The position numbers and the translations under genes are program-made. Below are positions 33,433 to 44,574 of a DNA stretch of 64,000 nucleotides, one piece after another (the first letter of the stretch is position 1; each line of letters starts with the position of its first letter). Source of the stretch: Melampsora larici-populina 98AG31 (taxonomy: Eukaryota > Basidiomycota > Pucciniomycetes > Pucciniales > Melampsoraceae); NCBI RefSeq assembly GCF_000204055.1, contig NW_006768766.1:146233-210232 (forward strand), in the 5' to 3' direction. The notes under the pieces are model-generated. The model had not been told where the DNA came from. It ran no database searches and worked only from the letters and a program-made list of their open reading frames with translations.

Positions 33433-34480
33433 TGAGCAATAAAGCTGGGTGGGCTTTGTTTTGATAAAGTCGATAATCTTTATGGAGGTAAATTCGAGCC
33501 CGAAGGTAGTTCTTGTGTATTTACTAGAAGAACTGAAAAGAAAAGGTACTCACTAGATATTTTAGTTAATATCTAAGGTCTTCTTCGAATGGGTACAAGG
33601 TACTCCTATTCCAGGGCAAGTCGTAAGTTCTACTACTTAATAGAAACCAGAAAAAGGCTAGCTTTTATCTTTTATTCTATGAGAAGATCTAAGAACTATG
33701 TTAGACGGTGACTATTCAATGTAAGCGTGTTGATCTTGATAGCGGTTCAGAACAAGGGATTTTTAGATTGAGAGCACTAAACGATAACGAATTATGAGAA
33801 ACACAATAGACAGATAGAGTAGATTCTAGATACGATAAGGTAAACAGGAATTCTAAGCTAAAAGTAATCGGCTGGGTTTCTAAATTTGTTATAGATGAAT
33901 GTTTGCTAAAAATTGATTTGTTTTGTAAAGTATAAGATGATCTATTACTATTGGTGCGAGATGGTAGTCCTTTTATATTGATTCCTAAGGACTTTTCTGG
34001 GCTTGATGAGGGTTTTCCTCAGTTAATTTTGATGCGGGCTTGGTCCAGGGTTCTCTTCTGAACTAGACCAGTTTTGGTTGAAGTGATATGATCATACCTT
34101 GATCATGTTTGCTCTTTTTCAAGGGTCCAAGTAGACTTCTAGTCAAGACCCTTAATATGCCATGTTAGAGGACCCTTTGGATCTTTTGGTAATGTTTTAA
34201 TTAGTCCGTTCTAGTCTGATTATTGCGAATCCTTCTGGTTATTAATGGTTTTGTTTAAGGCTTGTTCCTGACTCATGTTTGGAAACATGTAGTCAGGGTA
34301 TGTATTCTATTGACTCTTGAAACTGGAGTCGGAGATGTCTTTTTATCTTTGAAGGGGATGTTTGAAGGGTTCTTTCAAAGATAAGATGAAACAAAAAAAG
34401 GAATATATGTAGTTTTTGTTTTTTATACGGAGCTTGTCTTCCTTAGGAGTATGTCCTAATACTCTCTAGGTTGACATTCA
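33433..34480 (-). repeat. Putative 3' LTR of the Ty3/gypsy element (about 1.05 kb)
   Basis: On the minus strand it would begin TGAATGTCAACC (34480) and end ..GCTCA (33433). The right border is where the GCM transposase reading frame is lost. No second LTR exists in the window to confirm the ends, and the purine tract before it is poor, so borders are tentative. Confidence 0.45.
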
Positions 34481-34504
34481 CCGGGGTTGAAAAAAGACAA
34501 ATCT

Positions 34505-36830
34505 TTAAAGATTTTTCTTTTCCACTCTGAACTTTCTAAGGACTGTGGCTGAGTCTGGTATTTTACCCTCTGGTAGCCATTCATCTTTGTCAGAACTTTT
34601 ATTCTTGTATCTTACTACGAATAATTGCGTGATATTACCTTGTAGTTTTACTGTTTTCTGGTCTAAGACTTTCAGAATGGTCTTGGCTTGTTCTTTGTCG
34701 AAGGGAATCAGTTGCTCCTGTACGTTTGTTCTTCCAGGAAACTGCTGTTCTATCGACTCTTTGTAGTCTTTTAACAGGGAGACCGGGAAGGTTGGGTGTT
34801 TTTGTGAAAACTCACCTGTGAGGATAACTTCAACTGCGTTTGGGCCATGCAGTTTTGCTATGATGAATGGGCCTACGAATGTGTCTTTAAGTTTCCGTGG
34901 TCCTTGAATATTATTGAAGTTCACCGTTGATATTAGTACCTTGTCTCCTATTTTGAAGTCGACTTCTTTGTGACTTTTGTCCCATCTGTCTTTATTATAT
35001 TTGACTGACTCTGTGATGCATTGTTGTGCGTGTTTTCTTGCTTTATCTAGCATGGTGTGAAAATTGAGTGTGGTCGGATGGACTTGAATGTCTTTGTCCT
35101 TTATCAGATTGTTAGGAGTCCTTGGGTTGTACCCTCTTTCCAATTCGAACGGTGTTTTTCCAGTAGTACTGTGAGTACTAGTATTATAAGCCAGTTCAAA
35201 CACTGGGAGTAAAGATTTCCAGTCGTGCAGATATCCTTCTTTATCCTTAAAGGACAGACCATATGCACAATATCTTCTGATCATATCTTCCAGTGTTTGG
35301 ATCATCCTTTCTGCGAGGCCATCTGTTTGTGGATGGTAAGCTGTAGATAAGGCAAGGGTAGTACCCATTAGTTTTGTCAAGCCCTTCCAAAATTCAGAAG
35401 TGAATTTGGGGTCTCTGTCGCTAATGATGATTCTAGGTAAACCACAATCTACAATGATATATTGGAAAAATAGCATTGCTGTACCCATTGCATCTATTTC
35501 CTTATGACAAGGTAGAAATCTTGCCCTCTTTGAGAACCTATCTACGACTACTAGTACACTGTTTGTGCTATCAATTCCTGATGGAGGTAATCCTGTGACA
35601 AAGTCCATGTTTATGACTTCCCACGGGAATGATGGTTCCTCAATACTTTGCATCAAGCCCAATCGTTTACCTGTTTGTTTGTTGGACTTTTGGCATCTAT
35701 CACATGATGCAACATACATTTGAGTGTCTTGCTTCCATCTCGGCCACCAGGCTGTGGTTGCTACTTTCGGAAGTGTGCGGTCTTCCCCTAGGTGTCCTGA
35801 CATAAAGTCATTGTGGCATATCGTAAGAATCTTGCTAACATGTTCTTTACTGATGATCACTACTACCTTTGAATGTTTTTCTCGGTGATATAGTAAACCT
35901 GATACTAAAGAGAATCTGCCATCTTGTAATGGTTTTTTCCATTCCTCGGACAAGGAGCTCTCAAGTGCTGTCTCATGTTCGTCACTGGACAAAATTTTCA
36001 AGAGTTTAATCGTGTTATGATCAGAGTTGTAGCTTTCTGATATTGTATCAAAAAATTCATCTGAAAGCTCGCATAAGCTGATGCCCATAACCGGGATGTC
36101 TCTTTCAACGTTTTCATCTTCCCAACCAGAGTTGTTGCTGTTGTTAGGCAGCGCCATTCTACTAAGGGTGTCAGCATTACTGTGAAGGTTTCCCAGTCTG
36201 TGTGTTATTGTCATGTAAGATTTATATTCTTGTATCGCCATTTGCCATCGAAGCATGTGTCTGGTGGGCGTTTTTGCATTCATCAATGACTTTATGGCTT
36301 GACAGTCCGTAAATACTTCGAAGTAAATGCCATCTAGATAGTAGTGTAGTTTATACAGTGCCCACACGAGAGCTAGGCACTCTAGTTGTGGTGCTCCGTA
36401 TCTTTTCTCACTCTCTTTAAGTTGTCTAGATATAAAACAAACTGGTCTGTTGACTAGTTTCCCATTAACAATTTGTTTTTGGTGCAGCGCTGCGCCTAAA
36501 CCCAAAAAACTTGCATCAACATAGAGTATAAAAGGTTTCTCAAAATTGGGTTGGAGGAGGCATGGTGCACTCGTGAGTAGCTTTTTTACGCTTTCCCAGG
36601 CATTCGCTCTCTCCGTTGTTATCGAGAATTGTACTCCCTTCTTTAGCAAATGATATAGTGGGGCTGTAACTTTGGAGTATGCTTCCAAATACATCCGGTA
36701 ATAGCTCGAGAAGCCGAGGAAGCTTTGTATCTCTTTGACCGTTTGTGGCAGTGGTTTGTGCAAAATTGCTGCCACTTTATTTTGGTCAATTGCCAATGTT
36801 AGCCCTGATACAACATGACCGATAAAAAGT
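34505..36830 (-). CDS. Ty3/gypsy pol, C-terminal part (end of RT, RNase H, integrase, chromodomain-like tail)
   Basis: An uninterrupted frame of about 770 codons to the TAA at 34505. It starts inside the reverse transcriptase thumb (GHVVSGL, IQSFLGFSSYYR). RNase H follows (LYVDASFLGLGAALHQ, FTDCQAIKSL, NADTLSR), then the integrase HHCC finger (H..H..CDRCQ), the DDE core (INMDFVTGLP, IISDRDPKFTSEFWKGL, YHPQTDGLAERM), a GPY/F-like VGPFIIAKLHGPNAVEV and a chromodomain-like tail (FVVRYKNKSSDKDEWLPE). The ORF caller's first 20 residues (36831-36889) belong to the flanking repeat, not to pol. Truncated but without stops, so the insertion is fairly young. Confidence 0.9.
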
Positions 36831-36984
36831 GGATGAATGATGATGACTGATGAATGCGCAATGGTCAGATTCAAATTAAAGTTGCACATTTCCAGTTTAA
36901 ATTACTAAATTAAAACTACTTAACACTTAAGCTTAAGCTCTAAACTTCATTCCTATCACTTCCTTGTTCATTCATCATTCATCA
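36831..36984. repeat. 154-bp direct repeat, copy B (right border of TE nest)
   Basis: See 17676-17829. It lies 36 bp upstream of the NDUFS6 start codon and so forms most of its promoter and leader. Confidence 0.95.
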
Positions 36985-37020
36985 TCAATCATCATCAATC
37001 ATCATCAAACCATCAATAAA

Positions 37021-37924
37021 ATGTCTTCAATCTCTCGTACTTTCATCTCAAAACAAACACCAATCAATCAAATTCTCAAACAAAAATCAACTCATTATCA
37101 ACCTTCAACTTCAACAGTTCTATCTTGTCGATCTAACTCTACTGAGTCAGTTTGCTTCAATCTCTGATGTGCCTCAACAATCGCAAATCTCTCGTATTAA
37201 TAGACCCTTATGTATCATTAGGGTTCAGAAGGGCTCATTCCATCCTCAAACATCTGGTCAATCGCCTAATCGAGTCACAACATGGAGTAAGAATCAAGGT
37301 GTAAGGTAAGCAACTTAACACACCAAAGTTTAAATCTCAACTTGATCTCATTAAAAAGAAATTTCAAATGGAATGGGTTTCAATTGGTGAAATTGTTTTG
37401 GAAAGATCCGAAGCTATGAAAGGACCTCGATTCGAACAAACCGCGATGGATTTACAACCTTTTCCTTTAGCTGCTATTGATTTGATTCATCAACAACCTA
37501 TCTCGATGGTCTCTGGTCGAGTAGCTTCTTGTGATGGAGGTGAGCTAATCATACATTTTAGAATTCGATCATTACTACTGATCTGTTTAGAGAAAACCTC
37601 AACATGATTGATTTGATACGTTGGTTTGGACAGGTGGTGGTGCACTGGGTCATCCTCGGATCTTTATCAACTTGGATAAACCTGGTTATCATCCTTGCTC
37701 GTAAGTTTAACTTGGCTTTTAACAATTTTATTGATGTCTCACTTTAGATCCTGAATCTTCTTTTTCATATCTCCTATCCCTGATGATCGGATCAATAGAT
37801 ATTGGTGAGTGATTTTTGGGTCTTGTGGTTTCAGCTCGACGACCCTCATCTGATCAATCTTGTTTTGGTTTATTCGATCTACAGCGGTTTGAGATTTGAG
37901 CAAGAAGCCCATGATCATCATTAA
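37021..37924 (+). CDS. NDUFS6: Mitochondrial complex I 13-kDa zinc-binding subunit, NDUFS6-type (151 aa, six exons)
   Basis: Exons: 37021-37145, 37222-37305, 37406-37539, 37634-37700, 37799-37804, 37885-37924 (152 codons with stop; every join in phase). The N-terminus MSSISRTFISKQTPINQILK is a typical mitochondrial presequence. The conserved GPRFEQTAMDLQPFPLAAI and the zinc motif C..GALGHPRIFINLD..YHPCSYCGLRF identify the family (zf-CHCC, one Cys-His-Cys-Cys site). The fifth exon is just 6 nt (ATATTG) and supplies the Tyr and two bases of the last Cys codon. The donor before exon 3 is normal, but its acceptor (GGAAAG) has a poor pyrimidine tract. By family knowledge it is a peripheral-arm accessory subunit needed late in complex I assembly. 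Rust homologues are the obvious check. Confidence 0.88.
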
Positions 37925-39806
37925 TCGATCTGATCTCACCTTTCTATAATAGAAAATTGCTTTGTTTGTATCAACAAACCCACAACTGAGCTTAGGTTTG
38001 AGTTTCTTGATCATCAAATCATCATTCCCAGTTGTTATTGATAGAGCTATGAGAACTTGATATGAATCATACTGAGGTTGGGTTTGCTTCACTTGGCTTT
38101 TGTATAAGAAAATTGGTTGCCATTTTTTCAAAAATTGTTAACTTTTCTACTCTTGGCACAGATCAGGTCACAATTTCATCTTTTTCTTGAGTTGATCATC
38201 GTTATTTTTTTAACTTGATTATGATCTGTGAGAATCTTGATTCAAGGGAATGGAAAGAGTAGTTTTGATGGGATGACAAATTGTCATCTTTCTGCATTAC
38301 ATTGGTATTTGGAAAAAACATTCCATTTGTAGGGTTTCTGTAAGAGTATACCGGGACTGGGGAATATACTTCCTTTGAGAAAACTTTTGTTTTGATCAAT
38401 TTTGAGGTGTATGAGGGGTTGGACCTCAGACCGATAGATGGGCATGAGGTCAAGACTCGAGTCATTCAAAATCTGGTGTGATTCGATGGACATTGAAAAC
38501 TCTCAAATGACATCATGGACTATGAACACCAAGTGCAACTTGTGTGGTAAAATAAGTTGACATCGTCAGCCCAGCTGGATTGATATCTTGTGTCTTCATC
38601 GTTCTCTCTCTTGATCAGTTGATGTCAACGATTTCAGGGTTTGTCGAACTCAGTTTACCAGTAAAGACATTTACGGGCTTAACCCCCGGCTGTTTCACCT
38701 TGGCGGAATCATACGATTCTTGAGCATGAGTTTTCCAACATACGAGGATCGATTCATCTCCGAGGTTTGTCCAAGCAGCAAAGGTTAAAGAGAAAGCTTT
38801 GTATTCAATGGTCATCAAGCTACACTTTTTCGAAGTAAAACGAGCGAACGAGAAAGTGTCTGGCCGAACTCCTCCGACATGTTTGGAGCGGATGTCAAAG
38901 TCTTCAGTCGCCGATCAATGTTAACATCATCTAATCTCACCGAGAGCATAGCAACGTTAACTTGACCATGGATGAGTTTTGTCAGATTGCTTTCACTTCG
39001 AATCAGTTCCGCACAAGAGGAGACTGAGACAAGTTGTATTCATGAAGTCATTCTACGAGGAAAACAAATCAGGTGGCCAGTAGTCTTCGTCATTACCCCC
39101 CCAAAAAAGCCTTATTCGCTGATTCGGTGTTTGTTTTGTAAGACCTCACTCGTTGGTGATCAACAATTTCCACAACATCATGTTAAATATCTAAAATTAT
39201 TATTTTTTCACCTCAAGACATGGACACTTATGGACCCTAGAACTTCTTTTGTTTCTTTGACTCAACAAAAAACTTATTATATTTACAAATAGCTTTCATT
39301 TAAGATCGATCCATTCAAGGACAATCACCAACTCAAGACTTTCAACATTTTCCAACACCTTTAACCGACTCATCAACTTGTACATAGTTCAAGATTCGAA
39401 ATCTCTCATTTTCTGATAACGCGCATAGACGACTACTAAACTTACTTCAGAAAACCTCTGAGGAAAAAGGCTTGAAAGCGCATATAGGCCAGCTCACCAC
39501 AACTTTGAAGGAACTCCGTACGCTAAGTTTTAAGATATTTGGATTACCAGACCCGGGCGCAAGAAGTCTGAAGAACATCTCAACTTGATTTTCAAGACAT
39601 CAAGAACTGTTTTCTGTCAGATTATCGGTCGCAAGCCATCTTAGGAATATAAACTCTTTCCTCAAGCATTTGATTGGTTCTCTGGGGTTGTATATCATTT
39701 AAAGCGATAAGCAGACAGCACGCAACATTGAAAAGGTATTGTATGTTTGATTGTGTAAAGATAAAGTACAAAAAGGATTGGTACGACATATAATTCAGGA
39801 GCCTCA
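37925..39806. other. Intergenic, possibly with upstream exons of the next gene
   Basis: No confident gene. An open frame at 38972-39292 starts with ATG but has no recognisable features. Upstream exons (including a signal peptide) of the membrane protein at 39.8-43.6 kb may lie here. Confidence 0.4.
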
Positions 39807-42800
39807 ATGGGCTATGAAGGTAAGCATTCATCCAATCCTACACATTAGAAATTCAGAAAGATACTATGTTCAAAGAAATACCGGTCCGTTAACTTCGACG
39901 TTTCTTGATTCCTTGGAAATATGAAGACGGAATTGAAGTTTCTCAAAATACAAGGTGTGTAATTGCGAATTTTGGTGATCATTGGTTTTACTTAAACATA
40001 TCGTGACTATCTAAATCAAACCTGCACGATTTTTGATCTTCCTTTCTGAAGGACAACCGAAGCTGGACCTGAACCCTTCAACGGATACAATCTTCCTGGA
40101 ATCCCTAATAAGTTCATCGGGGTAAGGTCTAGATCTCTAGTCACAAAGGTTCATCTTATCTTTTATTGAAGTTGTCCCGCCTCGTAGGATTATTTTGGTG
40201 AGAATCTGAATTCGGCGTTGGACTTGGACATACCTAGCCATGGAGAACCAAGCATGAAGAAAGGCACAAAATGGCAAAATAAATCAAAGGACTCTAATGA
40301 AAAGATTGATTCTTATAAAACTCAAGTCAACGGTTTGGGGTCTGGTACGTGGCTTTCGGTCGACCGCAAATCGATTCAAATTTCCTCAAGGTTAATTATC
40401 TGATTTTTTGGTTCATATTCCAGCTTTTGGGACACATGCTTCGAAGGATTCCCCTCCAGGAACTGAGCTTATATCCAGTCCTGGGAATTCTACGAATCGA
40501 AGCCCTCCGAATGGTATGTTCTTTTTGCCTGTTGACTCTCTCTCTCATGCTCACTGAAAAATTGCTTGTACTGCTCTTAGATACCGAAAGATACTCGACA
40601 CAAGCTCTTGACACGCTCAAACAGGGAGACCAGCTTGATATTTATGGAACAGATGGTCTACCAATGAGGAAGCAGGGGAATGGTTCCATAAAAAAAAGTC
40701 TTCATTTTTATATCTGAAGGGATTTCACCCGCATGGGCTGATGGGTTTAATTCAATTGATTGATAATCTGCCGGTGAACCAGAATCTAATTCTACATTGC
40801 AAGATGGACTGGATTCATCAAAACTAGATCAAGACTTAGGCGATATGGATGTATCTTTGGAGGCTGGAGGCGTGGAATCACCCGTGGAATTGATGACCAG
40901 TCCTCTCATGAATGCAACAGACCACAAAGGGAATTCTACGGAAAGGAGTGAGTGTGACTGAAATAGCTTTATAGATCAATGAAGCCCCTGAACAGAAATA
41001 TCTTCACGCAGGTACAAATTATGGCACTCACAGCACGATTTATGAACCTGAAGATATGGTATGCATTTCGAATGACCTTTTCGTATTTTCTCGATGTTTG
41101 GGCATTTACTGACCAAAGTATCAAATCTTAGAAATCTTCGAAATACACTGCTACAGACATCAGGCCTCAATCCATTATAAACGGTTCAATTAGCTCACTT
41201 CAAGGTAAATCTTTCATCCCTTGCCACAAAGCCATTCAGAGACTCAAAATCTTGACATGACGTGAATGATCAGGCCCTCTCGATGTAGGAATTGAGTAAG
41301 CATCTATCTTCATCTTCACATATCAATAATCATTATAGTTTGGCGAAACTGACTTTCTTTTCAACTGCAGTGACTCCGATCTACCGACATTTGTGCAAGG
41401 ACCCGAAGAGATTCGAGCACATTATTCTGGTAAGGCCAATCATACATCTGCTTCACGCCATTCAAGTAAGCTCTTCAGCTCTTACGATGGGTCATTCCAT
41501 AGTGTCTAATATTATTTTCCACCACAGCTTCTCACAGAAGTAATTCCACAAACAGTGTGATGATGGGGGGTAATGTCACTTCAAACGAGCTCATAAAATA
41601 TTCCAACGCGACTACTTCCCCTCAATCCACAATGATCAGTACCACCAAGGAGTATTCCGATGGAAAACTAATTTCCAATACCACCAAAAAAGCTGCTTTA
41701 GACTCGACTAAGCTAGTTCCCGCAAATTTGACCTTTCCTGGAATCCAATTTAACGGGAACGTCAGTCTCTTTGAAAAAGGAGATCTAAATCCTCACATTC
41801 CTCTAGTCACAACTTCTAAAATAAAGATACCCCAAATGTCACTATACAGCAACACCAGCACGGCTTCGAATCTCAATTCTACATCAAAGAATCACTTGTC
41901 AGCGTCCAAATTAGAAGGTTCACTCAACTTCACGCCCAAAGCAAACCTTATTCTGTCTTCTAACGATACCAACGGAAAGGTGACAAATCAGAATGCGTCT
42001 TCTCATCGAAATAAATCGACCCACAACCAATCAATGACTATCAACTCTGATATATTCCACACTCCGGTAAATCAGATGGCTCAGGTACTTGGAGATGGAC
42101 AGAGACATAATACATCCAAGATTAATGTTACCCAGTCATCTCAAAGAAAGATCAAATCGAATTCAGATATTATGAACGCTACGGGTTTCATGACATCGAA
42201 AACAAGTCATGTAGCTACCAATAGTTCATCATTGGCGAAATCGAACGTCACTCACACAAACGGAGAAAAACTTGGAAAGCAGTCCTCTTCAAGTGGGATA
42301 ATGCCTTCGAGGTTCCGTCCTGTTATCAAAGAAGATTTGAATCCTTTCTTTCCGGCTACTAATCCGATCGATCCTAATCATGAGAAAAATTCAGACCTCA
42401 TTGGAACAAGATTTCATGGATCAGTTACTCCTACAGAGATCTATGAAGGATATAAGAAGGATAGCCATCCTACAGGGTCAATCACATCTACTGACACTGT
42501 TAATTCAGAAGATCCTCCAACTTTTTTAAACTCTATCCCCAGAGTCACAACACCAAGGTTTGGTGGAAGCACTCCGATCTCAGCATTTCCAGGTAATGAA
42601 ACTGATCTCAACAGAGATGCTTCGATGAGGGATACCAGTCTAATGGGAGGCAAATATAGAGCTTTCTACCCCCAATATCCACCGGCAATTAAGACTCCGA
42701 AATATGTTAAAACACAGCAAGTTCAAGCTGTTTCTGTTGGGCTGTCCTTTTCAGTTGGATTTTTCTTTTTGGCTGTCTTAGGTATGGTTGTCGAACGTAA

Positions 42801-43553
42801 AAGAAAAATGCAAGCTTTAAATAAAAGATCATTAGATCATCAAAAGTTTAAACAAGATTTAGAAAGGTATGGAGGGTATTTTAATTCAAGGTTGTTTTCG
42901 AACCAAGAATCTGAGATTGGAAGTTTAAAAGAAGGGAATAGAGATTCGAGATCTTGTTCTGTCAAATCGATTTCACATCCAACTCCAGTGATCACTAAGC
43001 GTCATTCGATGAACTCATATGCTGAAATTGGACGAGATAGTTTGAGATCTTATACTAGTAATTTACTTGGACATAGTTCTCGTAGAGATAGTTATGCAAG
43101 TAGCTTTGGAAATGTGAATGAAGAAGATCTTGCTGAATTCAATGAAACTTACGGAAGTCGTCCTCAAAGGTCAGTTACTCTAGTTTCAAAATCATCTTTA
43201 TCAGAATCCACACTTCTTATCACATGATCTGATTCGATGATTTTTTTAGTTTGGATTATAATTCAAGAGACTTTGAGTTCCCTAGCGGAGATCCTGTTTT
43301 ACCAGAGATTAATCAAGATAGAATTCATCTTGAAGAGAATTTCAATGATGAAACAGAAAGGTTTCCAACCTCACCTGATCTTGAACATGATCAGTTTGTT
43401 CTCATCAAACCACCACCACGAACTTATGATTCAAAGACCAATTATAGTAGTCAAATCATTCTTGATAGGTTTCTAGAAGATCTTTCGGGACTTCAATGGC
43501 AAGAAAGTGCTAGTATAATTGTTGCTTACGATCCAAGAAGAAGACCGAGTTGA
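39807..43553 (+). CDS. Ser/Thr/Asn-rich single-pass membrane protein, at least 13 exons
   Basis: Joined exons: 39807-39819 (5' limit uncertain), 39927-39954, 40052-40121, 40188-40344, 40424-40513, 40581-40655 (or 40682), 40783-40947, 41012-41058, 41132-41204, 41274-41295 (22 nt), 41371-41429, 41528-43169, 43250-43553; about 914 codons, all in phase. The long exon encodes a low-complexity region with many NxS/T sequons (NTTKK, NVTSN, NGNVS, NSTSK), then one membrane helix, VSVGLSFSVGFFFLAVLGMV, followed by ERKRK, the usual cytosolic stop-transfer signal. The C-terminal tail is about 240 aa. I see no signal peptide in the joined part, so 5' exons are probably missing. It could be a cell-surface mucin-like or sensor protein; function unknown. 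Confidence 0.7.
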
Positions 43554-44574
43554 AGATCTAAAGATGCTATTTAATGAATAGTGTTTTTGGGGTTTTTTAT
43601 ATGTTGTATCAGATTTTGATTTTGTATCAAAGACTTACTCATTTTGTATTTTAAAAAATCAATGTATATCATGGACTTATTTTTTCATCATCCGATTCTC
43701 ATTACGTTGAGATCTTCATTTTCATCATAGATGTGACAGATTCCAAACTTGACACCAAAGAGAAAAAGCACTCAATGCAAACCCTAAACTGGAAAATTAT
43801 CTAGTGACATTTTTTTAGCATTTTCATTTGACTAAGCTAATATTTGGTATTGTACAAGCTACATGTGTACTAAACTTCCAAGTCTTAACTGATTCATATT
43901 TTTTCAAGATTGACCACCTCAACTTTTTTTGGTAGAGAAGGTCAATGACCAAGTTTGTTAATCAGATTTTAATGAATTACAGAAAATTTAAGCCTCTTTT
44001 TTTGGTTGACTCTGAGAGGGATTTGGATGCCAGACTCATTAGACCTAGATTTTGGAATTACTCTTTGAACTATATTTTAGAAACTAGAGCTTCGGGGGCG
44101 GCGCGCCGCCCTCTCGGTAACATCGTATACTGCCGCGTTGTGACATCGAGCCCCGTTCCTGTCGCGGTCTCGGTTCGGGTCGCGCGCCATGTGTCCCATT
44201 GTACGCTCGCAACGTCGCATTGTAGCCCATATCGCCTTTCCATCACACAGCGTATTGTAGACTCTCCTTTTGGTCATTGCGATAGGAGCAGCCGCATACT
44301 GCGTCGCCAACGTGATAATTTTTACCAACCCAGTCATGTTTCTATCTCGTTTCAATTGGCAAAACCAGACGCTCTACACGCTTTGCCACGGCAATGTTCT
44401 CCATCTTACGCTCTGCGGGCAGCCAGTCAAGGCTACTACTCGGCCCCCTAAAGTGTTTGGTAAGGCTGTGTCTTTATAGACCCGTCCCCCATTTTGCAGT
44501 GTTCGCATCCTTCCGAACCGCGTCTATCCTTGAAATCTTTTCAACCACCGACCAACACAGCTTCGGAAACTTCA
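43554..44574. other. Intergenic; right half GC-rich
   Basis: 43554-44085 is AT-rich 3' flank. From about 44090 base composition jumps to GC-rich with CpG (GGCGGCGCGCCGCC at 44098). Open frames here (43945-44451 plus; 44270-44479 plus with a hydrophobic start) could be exons or leader of the next gene but cannot be fixed. Confidence 0.45.

Larger units (their letters stand above)
23307..33435 (+). pseudogene. GCM/WRKY-type zinc-finger transposase-like protein, decayed
   Basis: Exons: 23307-24208, 31507-32007, 32094-32622, 32706-33006, 33093-33435. The Ser-rich N-terminus (perhaps starting at ATG 23472) precedes a GCM-type finger split by the first intron. Visible ligands include CSKSDCGY and, after the intron, CEPCPITGCNG and the HHHEW motif. 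The rest (HFTFQTPWMAEML, LTWLGGLYTENYQAHF, NAQESMHHVYYML, GKCGLIAGMVQLL) resembles a basidiomycete protein family I know only as GCM-domain hypotheticals; by literature, WRKY-GCM1 fingers occur in Mutator-like transposases. Breaks: in-frame TGA at 32521-32523, a frameshift at or near the A8 run at 32940-32947, and loss of the 3' end at the LTR. Confidence 0.65.
17830..36830. mobile_element. 19-kb nest of transposable elements inserted between two host genes
   Basis: Everything between the two 154-bp repeat copies. It contains Harbinger, GCM-finger, pogo, CACTA-like and Ty3/gypsy sequence plus satellites and one candidate secreted-protein gene. The right edge cuts a Ty3 reverse transcriptase mid-domain exactly at the repeat border; the left edge (17830-18014) is anonymous AT-rich DNA. 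Component elements are listed separately. Confidence 0.8.
33433..36830 (-). mobile_element. Ty3/gypsy LTR retrotransposon, 5'-truncated, minus strand
   Basis: Pol-encoding sequence (34505-36830) plus a putative 3' LTR (33433-34480). The 5' LTR, gag, protease and most of the reverse transcriptase are missing; the break coincides with the border of repeat copy B. Confidence 0.8.

Noticed and set aside
34545..34766. Plus-strand open frames across 34.5-36.9 kb
   Set aside because: Antisense shadows of the Ty3/gypsy pol frame.
36831..36889. First 20 codons of the long pol open frame as part of the retroelement protein
   Set aside because: These bases belong to the 154-bp repeat that also occurs at the arrestin promoter; the element begins at 36830.
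44090..44574. rRNA or tRNA fragment in the GC-rich patch
   Set aside because: I found no conserved rRNA core sequence and no tRNA A/B boxes or cloverleaf.
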